Assembly (NCBI GenBank): GCA_965213595.1
Contig: CBDBZO010000006.1
Coordinates: 2,046,001-2,110,000, forward strand
DNA from: JBCCFC01 sp965213595
Lineage (GTDB): Bacteria; Chloroflexota; Anaerolineae; Caldilineales; Caldilineaceae
Direction: 5' to 3'
DNA length: 64,000 nucleotides
The position numbers were made by a program, and so were the translations under genes. The notes beneath the pieces were generated by a model that saw only the letters and a list, made by a program, of their open reading frames with translations, was not told the DNA's origin and ran no database searches. Each line of letters opens with the position of its first letter. Position 1 is the first letter of the stretch. Shown piece after piece: positions 43,856-53,708 of the stretch.

Positions 43856-46255
43856 TCACGCCGCGCTTATGCTTTTTACCAACCGCGTCGCCAACTGCTC
43901 CGCCGCGCGCAGGCAGAGCGCCCCAATCGTCAGCGTTGGGTTGATGCCGGGGCACGACGGAAAGGCCGCGCCGCTAAAGACGTAGAGCCCCGGCGTATCG
44001 TGGACCTGCAACTCCGCATCGACCACCGAGCCAGCCGGGTCCTCCCCCATGCGGCAGCCGCCGAGATCGTGGCTGCTGCCCACGCCCGTAAAGCGCGGCC
44101 CGCGCCACGTCTGCGTCGCGCCCATGCCGCGCAGGATTGCTTCGGACTTTGTCTCCATCCAATCGGCCAGCCGCTGCTCGTTGGCGCGCATGTCGTAGGT
44201 GATGCGCAGCACGGGCAGGCCCAGGCCGCTGCGGTCGCGGTGTGTCGGGTCGAGCGAGAGGAAATTGGTGCGGTAGGGGAGCGTGTCCGGCTGGATGCGC
44301 ACGACGGCGAGATGCTGCCAGTTGCGCAGGTGCTGCTTGTACGCCGCGCCCCACGTCGGCACGTCCGGCGGCAAGGCCTCGCGGCTGATTTGCAGCGGCA
44401 AAAACTGCTGCTCCGCGCCCAGCGTTGCCCCGCCGATAAAGCCCTGCGCCACCGAATCAAACTCCTCCGCTAGAAAATCATCCAGGATGACGCCCTGCGC
44501 CGCTGGCCCCGTGTGGCGATTCCAAATTTCGTCCGGCGTCAATCCATCGACGTGAGCAAACATCTTCGTCATAAAATTTCGGCCAACCTGCCCCGCGTTG
44601 TTGCCCAACCCGTTCGGGTGCTTGGCGTCGCCGGAGAGCAGCAGCAGGCGCACGTTCTCAAACGAATACGCCGCCAGAATCACCGTGCGCGCCAGCTGCT
44701 CCTGCCGTCGACCGAGCGCGTCGACGTAGGCCACGCCGCGCGTGTGGCCGCCTGCATCGGTCAAAATTTCGAGCACGCGACAGCCCGTGCGCAGCGTGAA
44801 GTTGCCGGTCGCCATGGCGCGCGGCACGTGGGTGAGGCCGGGGTGCCACTTGGCGTTGTTAAACGAACCAAAGCCGTTGCTCCACGCCGTGTACGTCGTC
44901 GCCGGGCGGCCATCGTACGGCTCTGTGTTCACGCCCACGGGAACCATGTAGGGTCGGTAGCCCATTTCGCGGGTGACTTGGCTGAAGGCGTTGCCCATGC
45001 GGAAGGGGCGCATGGCGGCCATGGGCAGGCCGCGACTGCGCGGAATGGCGGGCGACGTCTCGTCCCCGGCCACGCCGATCTCCCACTCCAGCCGCGTGTA
45101 GTAGGGCTCCAGCTCGTCGTAGCTCACGGGCCAGTCGACCAGCGTGCTCTCCTCCGGCAGCACGTCGCGGCCCCAGCGCTCGGCGACGCGGCTGAGCGGG
45201 CGGAAGTGGTGGGGGTGGAAGCGGCGCAGCCACGCGCCGTAGTGAATCACCGAGCCGCCGACGGAGTTCATCATACGGCCCAGCGAGAAGGTCGCGGGCC
45301 GTGTTTCTTCGCCCTCAACCAATTCGCCCTGGTTGCGCTGCCAGCGCGGCGCCTCGCTCGCAAACTTCGGCCCCATCGAAGCACGCGCATAATAGGCGTG
45401 ACCGAGCTCATCCGGCAAAAAATCGCGCTGCGTGCGATACGGCCCCGCCTCCAGCCCCACCACGCTCAGCCCCGCCTCGGCCAACACCGGCGCGACCAGC
45501 CCGCCCATCGCGCCCACGCCCACAATCACCACGTCGCACGGCCCGTCCGCTGGCTTTGCTCCCGCGTCCGGGTCAAAATGCTCGTGCTCCGGGGGTAGAC
45601 CCCTCCCCAGCCCTCGCCATGTTGGGGAGGGGGCCGTTGGTTCGTTGGTTACGCGCTCGCTTTTGTCCCACGTATCAGGAGCAGAAGGAGCCGCATAGTC
45701 AACGAGGCTGTGGCCCCTCCCCCCGATAAGGGGAGGTTGGGCGGGGGTAACGTCCGTTAGCGACTGAATCACCCCGCCCTTGGTGACCCGCTCGCCCGTC
45801 AAATTTTCTTCCGCCGAATTCTCCAGCCAAACGCCCGGATGGCCCAGCACGCGCCAGCCCAGCTTGTCGCGGTTGCCGCCGTAGAGCGGATCGGCGAAGA
45901 GACCCTCCTGCAGGTGGGCGCGCAGCAGGGCGAAGAACGCCTGCTGCGGCGGCGCGTGGAAGTTGGGCAGCTCGCCGCGTTCGAGGTCGCGGAGGAGCGC
46001 GTCCTGCTGGGTGGGATCGAGATCGGCGAAGGGGGCGCTGTGGCGCGCGCGGGCGCAGCGGTCGAGCGCGGCGAGGCCGAGCCGGTAGCTTTCCTCGTGC
46101 TCGCGGTAAGCGCCCGCCAATGCGCGATCGATGTAGGAGAGCACGCCGATTTCGGTCGCGCCGGGATGTTCTTCGTCAGCCGGGAAGAGGCGCTCGAAGA
46201 GAGCCGTCGCAGTCGCGGCTTCGCGGGCGTTGAGGGTGAGGGTTGGGGCTGTCAT
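43856..46255 (-). CDS. GMC oxidoreductase fused to gluconate-dehydrogenase subunit 3-like domain
   Basis: The 799-residue protein has two parts. Residues about 1-170 resemble the gluconate 2-dehydrogenase subunit 3 family (EAATATALFERLFPADEEHPG, YIDRALAG). Residues about 235-799 are a GMC flavoprotein with the FAD-binding motif VVIVGVGAMGGLVAPVLAEAG, SVIHYGAWLRRFHP and the C-terminal CPGINPTLTIGALCLRAAEQL. The family oxidises sugars or sugar alcohols. Residues about 172-220 come from an intergenic-type repeat inserted in the linker. ATG 46255 was chosen; an in-frame start 19 codons earlier is less likely. Confidence 0.88.
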   Translation of the reverse strand: MTAPTLTLNAREAATATALFERLFPADEEHPGATEIGVLSYIDRALAGAYREHEESYRLGLAALDRCARARHSAPFADLDPTQQDALLRDLERGELPNFHAPPQQAFFALLRAHLQEGLFADPLYGGNRDKLGWRVLGHPGVWLENSAEENLTGERVTKGGVIQSLTDVTPAQPPLIGGRGHSLVDYAAPSAPDTWDKSERVTNEPTAPSPTWRGLGRGLPPEHEHFDPDAGAKPADGPCDVVIVGVGAMGGLVAPVLAEAGLSVVGLEAGPYRTQRDFLPDELGHAYYARASMGPKFASEAPRWQRNQGELVEGEETRPATFSLGRMMNSVGGSVIHYGAWLRRFHPHHFRPLSRVAERWGRDVLPEESTLVDWPVSYDELEPYYTRLEWEIGVAGDETSPAIPRSRGLPMAAMRPFRMGNAFSQVTREMGYRPYMVPVGVNTEPYDGRPATTYTAWSNGFGSFNNAKWHPGLTHVPRAMATGNFTLRTGCRVLEILTDAGGHTRGVAYVDALGRRQEQLARTVILAAYSFENVRLLLLSGDAKHPNGLGNNAGQVGRNFMTKMFAHVDGLTPDEIWNRHTGPAAQGVILDDFLAEEFDSVAQGFIGGATLGAEQQFLPLQISREALPPDVPTWGAAYKQHLRNWQHLAVVRIQPDTLPYRTNFLSLDPTHRDRSGLGLPVLRITYDMRANEQRLADWMETKSEAILRGMGATQTWRGPRFTGVGSSHDLGGCRMGEDPAGSVVDAELQVHDTPGLYVFSGAAFPSCPGINPTLTIGALCLRAAEQLATRLVKSISAA
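45597..45745. repeat. Palindromic repeat inserted in a coding sequence
   Basis: Two hairpin units (CCCCTCCCC...GGGGAGGGG at about 45600-45635 and CCCCTCCCCCC...GGGGAGG at about 45715-45740) flank a short middle part. The same type of unit occurs in intergenic DNA at 51955-51990 and 57735-57825. Here it keeps the reading frame open and adds about 50 residues to the linker of the GMC fusion protein. Confidence 0.7.
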
Positions 46256-46707
46256 GTCGAGCGGAGGGAAAATCTGGACATTGCTGACGAGCAAAATCTG
46301 TTGAATTAGCACACTGTAAGTCTGTCATTCCTGCGCAGGCAGGAATCCAGGATTGGCCGTGCATGGATGCCCGCCTTCGCGAGCATGGCAAATTTTGACG
46401 CTTCCCTTGACATCCGATGGCTCGTTGGTCGAATAGCGGATCAAGCGGGCGTCAATTCAAACGTTATTTGCTTCGGCTGCCCGGTACATATCGAGGCATT
46501 CAGCACTTCGAGCGGGATGACGCATGCCTCATGCGTCAATCGAGAATAACATCGGGCTTAGTTTTCTACCAAATTTACCCTTTCTGCCCAATTTCAACAA
46601 CGCGCGGAACCTTCATTGGGTTAAGTACGTTAAATACGTACCGCTTAAGCGATACGGGGTCGGCTACCACGGCTGCCGATGTACCATCGAAGAAAGGTTG
46701 TGCAACC
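46256..46707. other. Divergent intergenic region with a short palindrome
   Basis: This 452-bp gap separates the GMC gene from the lipoprotein gene. It contains the palindromic unit ATTCCTGC/GCAGGAAT near 46325-46346, another repeat type common in such genomes. No gene was recognised. Confidence 0.4.
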
Positions 46708-47571
46708 ATGAAAAAGTTCATTTTGCTTGTTTGTTCTGCCTGGCTCTTCCTGCTTGCCGGCTGCAACGCATCAAGTACGACCTATGTAGAACAGTTCCTC
46801 ACAAGCTTCACATTAACTCAGGAACAAACAGAGGTGCTTGTTGCCGCAGAGACGAATGTCGAACTGGGCGAAGGGGAGTACCTGTATACGGCGTCGGAAG
46901 GCGCTCACATACTCACCACGACCTATATCGGTGGTGAGACCTTTATCACTCTGCTTCCCGTTGAACGTGAAATCTGGTTGGGCCGGGATGGGTCTGGGAA
47001 GCTAATCCAAACTTATGGCGAGCCTTACTTCTTCACCGAAGAGGAAGAAGCGGCGTGGCAAGAGGCCGGTAGCCCAGAACTGAAGCCACCTGCTATGGAG
47101 GAATCCTGGCCCCCGGATGAAGAGATTGCGCAGTTGTTTGATCTGCCCACTGAAGAGAGCGCCGTTGCGGACCTGATCCGCGAGCAGGCCGAATTGACGG
47201 ACAATCCCATTGCCTACCAGATGTTTGACTACGTGGGCTCCCATTTGCGCGAACAGCCCACCTCACAGGAGCAGCGACAGGCGCTCTATGCGGTTGCACT
47301 CGACATTGAGGGCGTGCAGGAAACGCTCGATGGCGTTGATCGCCTCGACCGTCCGGCGCATATCCTTAGCCACACGTCCGAATTCAATGAAACGCTGACG
47401 GAAACGCGCTACTTCTTCGATCCAGAGACTTACCGCTTGCTTGCCGAAGAGGAGATCCTGCTTGCCCCATCACCCTGGTATACGGCAGAGCCCGGCACGA
47501 CCATTGGGTGGAGCACATCCACCGAGATTGTCGAAGTCACATCGGTCGAGGAGACTTCGGCCTTGGATTAA
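46708..47571 (+). CDS. Lipoprotein, CU044_5270-like
   Basis: The 287-residue protein has a signal peptide with lipobox (LLAGC, Cys19), so it should be anchored on the cell surface. The mature part (REIWLGRDGSGKLIQTYGEP, LYAVALDIEGVQETLDGVD) resembles the CU044_5270 family of unknown function, often found with sigma/anti-sigma genes. GAAAGG lies upstream of ATG 46708. A MITE-like repeat begins three bases after the stop. Confidence 0.7.
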   Translation: MKKFILLVCSAWLFLLAGCNASSTTYVEQFLTSFTLTQEQTEVLVAAETNVELGEGEYLYTASEGAHILTTTYIGGETFITLLPVEREIWLGRDGSGKLIQTYGEPYFFTEEEEAAWQEAGSPELKPPAMEESWPPDEEIAQLFDLPTEESAVADLIREQAELTDNPIAYQMFDYVGSHLREQPTSQEQRQALYAVALDIEGVQETLDGVDRLDRPAHILSHTSEFNETLTETRYFFDPETYRLLAEEEILLAPSPWYTAEPGTTIGWSTSTEIVEVTSVEETSALD

Positions 47572-47573
47572 AT

Positions 47574-47801
47574 ACTGATGTTACGCGCTCGGCTGTCATT
47601 CTAAGCGGTTCTGCGAAGCCAGACCACAAGCGAGCCTTGGCCAGCGAAGAATCTGGCGATGGCCTACCGAGAGTCGATGCAAAATAAGAGAGCGACTCCC
47701 TGCATCGACTGGAAGGCCTCGTCAAGATTCTTCGCTAGTCCGAACGGGTAAACCACCTTTCCTCGTCGACCCGCTCAGAATGACAATTGCGTAACATCAG
47801 T
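47574..47801. mobile_element. MITE-like element with nested inverted repeats
   Basis: ACTGATGTTACGC (47574-47586) and its inverse (47789-47801) bound a 228-bp unit without a gene. Inside are further pairs: TGTCATTCTAAGCGG with CCGCTCAGAATGACA, GCGAAGAATCT with AGATTCTTCGC, and AGTCGATGCA with TGCATCGACT. The whole unit could fold into one long hairpin. Confidence 0.75.
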
Positions 47802-47999
47802 TAAATAGCGAGACGCAAAGACAACTCCTCACCTCGATGGCGGGACAATTACGAAAGGATGCAGAACCATAAGCAATGGTTTCGCATTCTTCCGTATATC
47901 TCTACATCCCACTTCCCCTTACATCCGAAACACCCCATATCCATCTCTGCGACCGGCGCGTTCAAACACGCCGCCAGCGCCAGTCCAAATAGAGCGCCA

Positions 48000-49547
48000 T
48001 TACGGCCGAAACAATTCCCCCTCCATCTCCCTCACCGACTCGCTCACGCGCAGCGGAAAATCTGCCCGCTCCAGCATGTCCCGCTGCACATCCACGCCGG
48101 GCGCGACTTCGGTGACGGTGAGGCCGTCCGGCAGGAGGCGCAGGACGCAGCGCTCGGTGATGTAGGTGACGTGCTGGCCCTTGCGCAGGGCTTCGTCGCC
48201 GGAAAAGGTGATGTGCTCGACGGCGTCCACCAGCTTGTTGACTTTGCCCTCGCGCGCAATTGTCAGTCGTCCATCGTCGATTTGCACATCCAGCCCGCCC
48301 GCCGTAAAGAATCCACTAAAGACCAAGTTCCGCGCCGCCGCCGTGATGTCGATAAAGCCGCCGACGCCCGCCGTAACGTGGGGCCGCGCGGCGAGGCGGG
48401 AAACGTTGACGTTGCCGCGCCGGTCGATCTGCATGAAGGAGAGCAGCGAGCGATCAAAGCCGCCGCCCTGGAAGTAGGTGAACTGATCCGGCGAGGCGAC
48501 GATGGCTTGCGGGTTGGCGGCACAGCCAAACTGAAAGTCCGTCAGTGGGAAGCCGCCGACCGCGCCCTGCTCGATGACCCACGTCACGTTGTCGCGCCCC
48601 TGCTCGCGCAGAATTTGCGGCACCAAAGCCGAAATCCCAAAGCCCAGATTAACGGCCTCGCCCGCTTGCAGCTCCACTGCCGCGCGCCGCGCAATCACCT
48701 TTTCCGGCCCAAAGGGTACGGGGGCGACATCGTTCAGCGGTCGCCGAATTTCGCCGCTGATGGCCGGATCGTAGAGCGTCTGCGTCGTCTGCGTCTGGTC
48801 GGGGTCGAGCACAACGTGGTCGACCAGCACGCCGGGGACGCGCACCTGCTGCGGCGGAATCGAGCCCGCGGCCACCACGCGCTTGACCTGCGCGATGACG
48901 AGCCCGCCGCTGTTGCGCGCCGCCACGGCCTGGTCGTAGACGCCGAGATAACCGCCCTCGTGCTCCATCGAGAGATTGCCCTGCTCGTCCGCCGTCGTCG
49001 CACGAATAATCGCCACGTCGACGGGGATGCTGCGCAGGTAGAGCCATGTCTCGCTGTCAAACTCCACGCGCTGGACGATTTCTTCGGTGGTGCACTCGTT
49101 CATGCGCCCGCCGAGCTGCTCTGGGTCGACAAAGGTGCCCATGCCAACTTTGGTCAGCACGCCCGGTCGCTTGGCGGCGGCCTCGCGGTGCAGGTGGTAG
49201 AGCAGCCCGCTGGGAATGTTGTAGGCCTCGACGCGATTCTCGTGGATCATCTGCCAAATTTTGGGCGAGGGCATCGACGACGGCCCGCTGGGATACGAAC
49301 CCGCAATGATACGCTTGAGCAGGCCGTCTTGTGCCAGGTGGTCAACGCCGTCGATGCCGTACATGTCGCCCGCGGCGATGGGGTGAAGGGTGGTGAGATT
49401 GCGCGGGTGGCCGTCGCGGGTGAAGCGCTGGCCGATGGCGCGCAGCATGGCATCCGGGCAGCCGAGACCGCTGGACGAGCTGATGGAGACGGTGGCAGCG
49501 TCGGGAATGAGGGCGGCGGCTTGGTCGAGCGGGAGCTGTTTGAACAC
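48000..49547 (-). CDS. Acyl-CoA:carboxylate CoA transferase (family I)
   Basis: The 515-residue protein contains both halves of a family I CoA transferase, as in propionate or acetate CoA transferases. The first half has AALIPDAATVSISSSSGLG, and the second has the catalytic Glu in WVIEQGAVGGFP together with LVFSGFFTAGGLD. It moves CoA between short acids. The start is uncertain: no ATG fits, and GTG 49547 matches the usual N-terminus, while the frame stays open to 49646. Confidence 0.85.
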   Translation of the reverse strand: MFKQLPLDQAAALIPDAATVSISSSSGLGCPDAMLRAIGQRFTRDGHPRNLTTLHPIAAGDMYGIDGVDHLAQDGLLKRIIAGSYPSGPSSMPSPKIWQMIHENRVEAYNIPSGLLYHLHREAAAKRPGVLTKVGMGTFVDPEQLGGRMNECTTEEIVQRVEFDSETWLYLRSIPVDVAIIRATTADEQGNLSMEHEGGYLGVYDQAVAARNSGGLVIAQVKRVVAAGSIPPQQVRVPGVLVDHVVLDPDQTQTTQTLYDPAISGEIRRPLNDVAPVPFGPEKVIARRAAVELQAGEAVNLGFGISALVPQILREQGRDNVTWVIEQGAVGGFPLTDFQFGCAANPQAIVASPDQFTYFQGGGFDRSLLSFMQIDRRGNVNVSRLAARPHVTAGVGGFIDITAAARNLVFSGFFTAGGLDVQIDDGRLTIAREGKVNKLVDAVEHITFSGDEALRKGQHVTYITERCVLRLLPDGLTVTEVAPGVDVQRDMLERADFPLRVSESVREMEGELFRP

Positions 49548-49676
49548 GGCGAGTGGTGGCTGTTGTTGGGAATGGAAGAACCTGTGGCCCGTCAGTTTAG
49601 GACGAGCCCAGAGCTCTGTCAAGCTGAACAAAAGCGCAGACAGCAATTCTCAATTAGCGCTTGGAACCGTGGGTAA

Positions 49677-49903
49677 TCAGATTTGATATGCCTGTCTTTA
49701 AAAATCTGCGTTTACCTGCATCCATTTGCGGTTGAAATCTTCAAATCTTGAATTGCTAATTTGCCGCAGACGCCTCGGGCAGATTGTGTCTGCGGGAACG
49801 ATCTGCTAAACTTTGCTGTTGTTTCCTTGTACAAAAGCAGCAATCCGTAACGATTATTTGATCAACGCCCATTTGATTTCCCAAGCGAAAGGATTTTCCC
49901 CTG
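49677..49903. promoter_or_regulatory. Upstream region of the FAS1 gene
   Basis: This 227-bp gap contains a small hairpin, CCGCAGAC (49764-49771) and GTCTGCGG (49788-49795). The promoter of the FAS1 lipoprotein gene must lie here. Confidence 0.3.
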
Positions 49904-51295
49904 ATGGCGTATACGCGCAAAATTTTGACAGTCGCTAGCCTGCTGCTCGTCGTCGCGCTTGCCAGCGGCTGCGAGATTGTGACGTTGGACCCCTACGAGC
50001 CGCCCGCCGAGGCTGAAGGCACGCTCCCCCCCTCGCCGATCGATGAGGCGGCGGACGATTCGATTCTGGGCATCGCTCGCGATACGCCCGAACTGGGCAC
50101 GCTTGTCGCTGCCCTGGCCGCCACCGACCTGCCGCAGACGCTGGCTGGCGAAGGCCCCTTTACCGTCTTTGCCCCCGTGGACAGCGCATTCGATGAGATC
50201 GATGTCGCGCTGCTGCTGGACGACCCCGATGCGCTGCAAAGCGTGCTGGAGAGCCACCTGGTCGTGGATGCGGTGGACGTGGAGACGCTGCTCAACATCA
50301 GCGGCGCGCTGACCTTTACCGGCGATGAGGTCGTGGTGGCGCAGGACAGCGGCGGCGACGTGTACGTCAACAACGCCCTGGTGACCACTGCCAACATCAC
50401 TGCGACCAACGGCATCATCCATCTGATCGACAGCGTGATCGATCCGGCAGCGCTGCCCCCCGTCACCGCCGAAGCCATCGAAGTCGAACCGGCGGAGGCG
50501 CTGACCGACACGGCCACCGTGACGGGCACGGACGCTGTGACGGACGCTGTGACGGATACAGACGCGTTGACCGACACCAGCATCATTGTCGACGAAATTG
50601 TGGTGGACGTGCAGGAGGGGGTCTCGGCCACGGACGCCGTCACCGCTGCCGAAACGCTGACGGCTACGGACGCGGTGACGGGTGCGGAGGCCACGACGGA
50701 GACAGCAGAGCTAACCGATACCGATGTGGTGACCGTGGTCAACGTCACGACGGAGACGGAGGTGATGACCGACGCAGGTGCAATCACCGATGCAAACGTC
50801 ATCACCGAGACGGCGGTGGCGACCGGCACCGTTGAATCCGCCACGGACGAAGCGGTGGGCGAGACGGTGGTGGACGATACAGATGGCCTGGACGTGATGG
50901 AAATTGTGGCCGTGACGGAAGGGCTTGGCACGCTGACGCAGGCGCTGGTGTCCACCGAGCTGAACGATATACTGCGCCAGCCGGGCCCCTTTACCATTTT
51001 TGCGCCCACGGACGCCGCCTTTGCCGCCCTACCCGAAGGCACGCTCGACGCCCTGCTCGCCGATCCAGCCGCGCTGGAAGCGGTACTCAACTACCACCTC
51101 GTCGTGGATGCGGTGGATGCGGAGACGCTGGTCGGCTACGGGGCGGCGTTTACCTTTACCGGCGGCACGGTCACCATTACACAGGCTTCCGACGGGACGG
51201 TGCTGATCAACGACGCAGTCGTGATCGCCGCCGACATCGAGGCCAGCAACGGCATCGTCCACGTAATTGATGCAGTGCTGCTGCCGCCGCAGTAA
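49904..51295 (+). CDS. Surface lipoprotein with two FAS1 domains
   Basis: The 463-residue protein has a signal peptide and lipobox (LASGC). Two fasciclin (FAS1) domains lie at about residues 50-185 and 330-463, each with the typical GPFTVFAPVDSAF or GPFTIFAPTDAAF motif and an ending NGIIHLIDSV or NGIVHVIDAV. Between them is a low-complexity linker of about 130 residues rich in Thr, Asp, Ala and Val. FAS1 proteins mediate adhesion. AAAGGA lies about ten bases before the start. A strong terminator follows. Confidence 0.93.
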   Translation: MAYTRKILTVASLLLVVALASGCEIVTLDPYEPPAEAEGTLPPSPIDEAADDSILGIARDTPELGTLVAALAATDLPQTLAGEGPFTVFAPVDSAFDEIDVALLLDDPDALQSVLESHLVVDAVDVETLLNISGALTFTGDEVVVAQDSGGDVYVNNALVTTANITATNGIIHLIDSVIDPAALPPVTAEAIEVEPAEALTDTATVTGTDAVTDAVTDTDALTDTSIIVDEIVVDVQEGVSATDAVTAAETLTATDAVTGAEATTETAELTDTDVVTVVNVTTETEVMTDAGAITDANVITETAVATGTVESATDEAVGETVVDDTDGLDVMEIVAVTEGLGTLTQALVSTELNDILRQPGPFTIFAPTDAAFAALPEGTLDALLADPAALEAVLNYHLVVDAVDAETLVGYGAAFTFTGGTVTITQASDGTVLINDAVVIAADIEASNGIVHVIDAVLLPPQ

Positions 51296-51310
51296 ACAAA
51301 GCGGCGAGGC

Positions 51311-51365
51311 AGATTGTGCAACAAAAAAGCTCCGCCAACTGGCGGAGCTTTTTGTTGCGCAATCT
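51311..51365. terminator. Bidirectional terminator
   Basis: GCTCCGCC and GGCGGAGC form the core stem around a 4-base loop, with A and T runs on both sides and further pairing outward. It ends the FAS1 gene on the plus strand and the small gene at 51373-51570 on the minus strand. Confidence 0.9.
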
Positions 51366-51372
51366 GTCGTGG

Positions 51373-51570
51373 CTACATCTGCGCCACGGGCCGCGGCGCG
51401 TCAAACGTGACGTTGACGTGCAGCTTGCCCAGGCCGAAGTGGAACAGCCTGCGCTCGGCGCGGTTGGCGCGGTTGGCGCGTACAACCGCGTTGGTGCGGC
51501 GGCGCTGTTCGGCCTCGCGCAGCATTTCGCTGTGGCGACTTTGCGCCATCTGCATAGTTAACATATCCAT
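51373..51570 (-). CDS. Small basic protein of unknown function
   Basis: The 65-residue protein (N-terminus MQMAQSRHSEMLREAEQRRR) is basic and helical. GGAG lies about nine bases before ATG 51570, and the shared terminator follows the stop closely; both favour a real gene. No family is recognised. Confidence 0.55.
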   Translation of the reverse strand: MDMLTMQMAQSRHSEMLREAEQRRRTNAVVRANRANRAERRLFHFGLGKLHVNVTFDAPRPVAQM

Positions 51571-51855
51571 TACTTTTTCTCCAAACTACTTTCTAATCGA
51601 TTTTATTTTTCCAGTGCGAATACAAATCCGCACCAGCTTTGAAGGCATCGCAGCTAGTGCGCTACCGAAGATGTATTTTATCATCTCGCAGTTACAGGCG
51701 AAATACAAAACGATAGTGGCGCGGTGTATAAGAAAGATAGAGTTAGTACGACAATGAGAGTTCAAGAAATTGAGCAAGATTAACGCGGAGCTTGTCCTGA
51801 GCTCTCCGCGTCCCTGCGTTCCCACGTCAAAGTCTCTTTGCAGTGGGACATGGCG

Positions 51856-51914
51856 TAGTAGAAAAGGGCATAGTAGGATAGAGCGTGGTAGGATAGAGCG
51901 TAGTAGGATAGGGC
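51856..51914 (+). repeat. 15-bp tandem repeat
   Basis: Four head-to-tail copies of a 15-bp unit near TAGTAGGATAGAGCG occupy this interval; the first is the most diverged. They lie in a gap of about 440 bp without genes and directly adjoin the next inverted-repeat unit. Confidence 0.75.
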
Positions 51915-52014
51915 TTAGGTTCCGTTGACATTTTGCTAAACGCGCTCGACCTCCCCTCTCCCAGCATGGGAGAGGGGCCGGGGGTGAGGGTCAATTCTCA
52001 GATGTCAACGGAAC

Positions 52015-52019
<5 letters not shown>
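51914..52019. mobile_element. MITE-like unit with 18-bp perfect terminal repeats
   Basis: CTTAGGTTCCGTTGACAT (51914-51931) and its exact inverse (52002-52019) bound a 106-bp unit. The interior carries the CCTCTCCC/GGGAGAGG hairpin also seen elsewhere in the window. The right repeat contains the stop codon of the Nudix gene. Confidence 0.75.
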
Positions 52020-52746
<727 letters not shown>

Positions 52747-52913
52747 GGAGAAATTTTCTACCTCGTTAGCTTATAGCTGAGCTTGCTGTCTGAGCTTATT
52801 GTCTGCATGACACATTGTGCTGTGCCCTAATCCTAGAGCGATGGGGCGCGTTTGTCAAACAAAATGTTTCGCGGATGAGGGCTTTCGTGATAAATTTCTG
52901 ACAGGCGGGCGCA

Positions 52914-53708
52914 TCACGCGTGGGCGAGGACGTAGAGCACGCGATGTTGGCGCTGCGGCTGGCGGGGCGAGAGGGGGCTGAGCGGAACGTGCGCAAAGCA
53001 CCGCCGCGCTTCCGCCGCTTCGATGGCGGTGGGCAGCGGGCGCAGCGCGCCATACGAAGCGCGCTGCAGCAGCGACGCCAGCAGCGGTTGCCGCGCCAGC
53101 AGCCTGGGCAGCGGCGTGTGGCCGAGCACAAAGCGCCGCAGCCGCAGCACCAACCGCTGGCGTCGCGAGCGCTCTTCGTCGGCAAACGCGCCAAAAAGCT
53201 GCACGCGACGGAACCCGGCGTTGGCCAGCAGCGTTGCCAGGGCATCGGCGCTGGGGTAGTGGGCGGTGAGCGCGCCGGGCACAAAGGCGGGCCACTCCGG
53301 GTTGCTCGTGCCGAGCAGCAGCAGCCCGTTGGGAGCCAGCACGCGCAGGGCATCGGCCAGAAACGCGGCGGGCTGGGGAAAGTAGTAGATAGCCTCAAAG
53401 CAGAGCACCAGATCAAAGCTGCTGCTGGCAAAGGGTAGCCGTTGCGCATCGGCGCGGGCCAAGCAGCCAGTGGGCTGGCGGGAATGTATCACGCCAAGCG
53501 AAGACTGCGCGTAGTCAAACGCAGTCACGTGGGCGGCAATGGTGCGCAGGGCGGGCAGGCCCAGCCCCGTCCCGCACGCCGCTTCGAGCACGCGCCGCCC
53601 CTCGGCGTAGCTCAGGGCCAGCCCGTAGCGGTGGTGCAGCCGCGCCCGCTGCTCGTCGTTTACCAACGTGCCAGGCTGCTCGGTAATGTTCGTATAGTCG
53701 TGTCGCAT
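52914..53708 (-). CDS. SAM-dependent methyltransferase
   Basis: The 264-residue class I methyltransferase has motif I VLEAACGTGLGLPAL, the segment ADAQRLPFASSSFDLVLCFEAIYYF and NGLLLLGTSNPEW. The substrate is unknown. The start at 53708 is preceded by GAGGAAGG; the longer open frame upstream is antisense to the neighbouring gene. Its start codon directly adjoins the start of the divergent flippase-like gene. Confidence 0.85.
   Translation of the reverse strand: MRHDYTNITEQPGTLVNDEQRARLHHRYGLALSYAEGRRVLEAACGTGLGLPALRTIAAHVTAFDYAQSSLGVIHSRQPTGCLARADAQRLPFASSSFDLVLCFEAIYYFPQPAAFLADALRVLAPNGLLLLGTSNPEWPAFVPGALTAHYPSADALATLLANAGFRRVQLFGAFADEERSRRQRLVLRLRRFVLGHTPLPRLLARQPLLASLLQRASYGALRPLPTAIEAAEARRCFAHVPLSPLSPRQPQRQHRVLYVLAHA

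Noticed and set aside
44513..45598. 361-codon open frame on the plus strand
   Set aside because: It is antisense to the GMC oxidoreductase and has no recognisable domain.
47859..49676. 605-codon open frame on the plus strand
   Set aside because: It is antisense to the CoA transferase gene, whose catalytic motifs are clear. High GC makes long antisense frames common here.
51856..51914. Possible CRISPR-like array
   Set aside because: The 15-bp units are directly adjacent without spacers and no cas genes are present, so this is a simple tandem repeat.
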